Origin: Gymnogyps californianus
Lineage: Eukaryota; Chordata; Aves; Accipitriformes; Cathartidae
DNA length: 64,000 nucleotides
Direction of reading: 5' to 3'
NCBI RefSeq assembly: GCF_018139145.2
Contig: NC_059471.1
Span: 206,541,494-206,605,493 of the forward strand
Below, in pieces: positions 62,860-64,000 of this stretch (positions are counted from its first letter, which is position 1; the number at the start of each line of letters is the position of its first letter). The notes beneath the pieces are model-generated. The model was not told the origin of the DNA, searched no databases, and saw nothing but the letters and a program-made list of their open reading frames with translations. The translations under genes and the position numbers were made by a program.

Positions 62860-63175
62860 TCTAAGACAGAGAGATATAAAGGGGAAATCATAATAATGGT
62901 ATTGTGATTTTTCAAAGGTTATAATAGAGGAGAATAAGCTATTTTTCTACATGCCTGAAGTAAGTAGGAAAGTGAATTAACTTTTGGCACAGAAGAATTT
63001 AAATTAAATATTAGGAAACACTTTCTAGTCATTGTGAAAGTGATCTATTTAAGGTCATAGAAGAAGGCTGCAAAATCTCTTTACAGGCTCTTAAAAAGAT
63101 ATCAAACAAGGACTCATTCATGAGCACCACAAGCTACTGGATTAGATCATCTCTAGTGGCTCCTTTTATATTTTC
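62860..63175 (+). repeat. Old CR1 LINE 3' part, plus strand
   Basis: The plus strand follows sense CR1 in order: 'gtctaagacagagagatata', 'aggggaaatcataataatgg', 'gaatttaaattaaatattag', 'gaaacactttctagtcattg', 'caggctcttaaaaagatatc' and 'ctactggattagatcatctc'. The 'tagatattaggaaaaacttt' and 'tttttaagaacaggttagac' words of better CR1 copies are clear. It is one of two CR1 pieces on this strand, is non-coding 3' region, and stops just short of the terminal octamers. Confidence 0.88.
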
Positions 63176-64000
63176 TGTCTAAACCTTCATTTCAAGATTA
63201 TTCCTTGGAAGAGTCTTTCCTTCATCGTGAATGTAGCAGTTGTGATCAATGAATACACTGTACACAAACGTATTTAAGAGATTTCCCATTTTTCTATGTT
63301 GGCTGTTAAAAGTTGTATGCACACAGTATGCTCCAAACTGTCAAACATGAGGGGGCTGGCTATATTATGTCTGCTGTACTTTCCATTTCAACAACTTGAA
63401 GGGCAAAAGCCTTCAGGCTGTTGCTGACAGCAGATTTCTAACGAGGACCGAGTATTACAGTGTCTTGCAAAGAACAGTATTTAAGGGCACAGGGACGAAT
63501 GAGCTCCATGTTCACGAGTGGTCAGTAAAATCTCCTATTTCCCAGTCTTCCTTTCACCTTGCCTATTTGTACTCTTTTTTGATGCACATAAGAATGACTG
63601 ACAATATTTACATACATAAATGATTTTTCTGCCATCCTTTCTCTCCCACCTCTGCTTTTAAAAATATGAATTTCACACCTTCATTTTTCTTCTGAAGCTT
63701 TGAGCCTAGAAACCCAGGAGAATTTTGATTTTTTTTTCTCTTCATGAAAATACACATATGTAGTTCAAAGTTTGTGAGCAAGATTCCCAGCAAAAGGCAA
63801 AATAAAACTGTCTTCTGTCTCAGTCATTCTAGCACAGTCAGGAGTTAATTAATATTGATAGAAAAAATGTCCAAAAATAGATATATTTTTTGAATTACTG
63901 TATGTTAATAAGCCATGATGAGAGCATGAGAATCTCAAGTATTCTTCAAAAATCAATATGATAGGAAGCATTTGCCAGGAGAGGTTTTACAAAAAGATCC
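63176..64000. other. Unique non-coding sequence, no gene seen
   Basis: No gene, RNA or repeat was recognised up to the end of the window. A 75-codon frame at 63396-63623 (plus strand) has no features. Confidence 0.65.

Noticed and set aside
1..64000. CRISPR arrays, operons, phage or bacterial mobile elements
   Set aside because: The sequence is vertebrate nuclear DNA; there are no regularly spaced repeats, no long adjacent open frames and no ribosome-binding-site context.

Overview
The window reads as about 64 kb of non-coding DNA from a bird nuclear genome, most likely a neoavian rather than a galliform. Three things point to birds. (1) Fragments of CR1 LINEs occur in both orientations, including two with the avian-type 3' end (the sequence running into 'gttggaaggg.cctctgg' and 'caagcagggccacct'). 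(2) A 605-bp solo LTR at 51389-51993 matches the widespread avian ERVL-type LTR and has an intact 5-bp target-site duplication. (3) The base composition is AT-rich and CpG-poor. I found no protein-coding gene, tRNA, rRNA, snRNA or CpG-island promoter. The open frames (longest 179 codons) are no longer than chance would produce in a six-frame reading of this much AT-rich sequence, and none resembles a known protein. The window is therefore intergenic (a gene desert) or lies inside a very long intron; sequence alone does not say which.

Layout. 1-16.4 kb is mostly unique sequence with a few very old repeat remnants: a motif near 3.15 kb shared with other sauropsids, a MIR-like SINE remnant at 8.43 kb, short tandem duplications, and a 22-bp perfect palindrome at 4.23 kb. 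16.4-16.7 kb has another old remnant followed by a short avian CR1 3' end. 17-33 kb is essentially unique, with an A tract, an AC microsatellite and a stretch at 18.7-19.1 kb that looks like a candidate regulatory element. From 33.5 kb repeats become denser. Old CR1 pieces lie at 33.7-34.1, 37.5-38.1, 41.9-43.5 (possibly to 44.2), 45.8-46.0, 47.8-48.15, 57.4-58.4, 60.23-60.32 and 62.86-63.18 kb. Seven of the nine CR1 pieces are on the minus strand and two on the plus strand. The solo LTR sits at 51.4-52.0 kb. A GC-rich block at 54.94-55.19 kb is bracketed by an 11-bp direct repeat and looks like an insertion of unknown type.

No genes work together here. The one element with clear built-in signals is the LTR, whose minus strand carries a TATA box and an ATTAAA polyadenylation signal in the normal U3-R-U5 order. 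I did not find a new multi-gene system. The most useful leads are the GC-rich direct-repeat-flanked block, the dyad-containing candidate regulatory element at 18.7-19.1 kb, the scattered ancient sauropsid repeat, and the long strand-asymmetric tracts that probably hide more decayed CR1. Family assignments rest on recalled consensus sequences and could not be checked by search.
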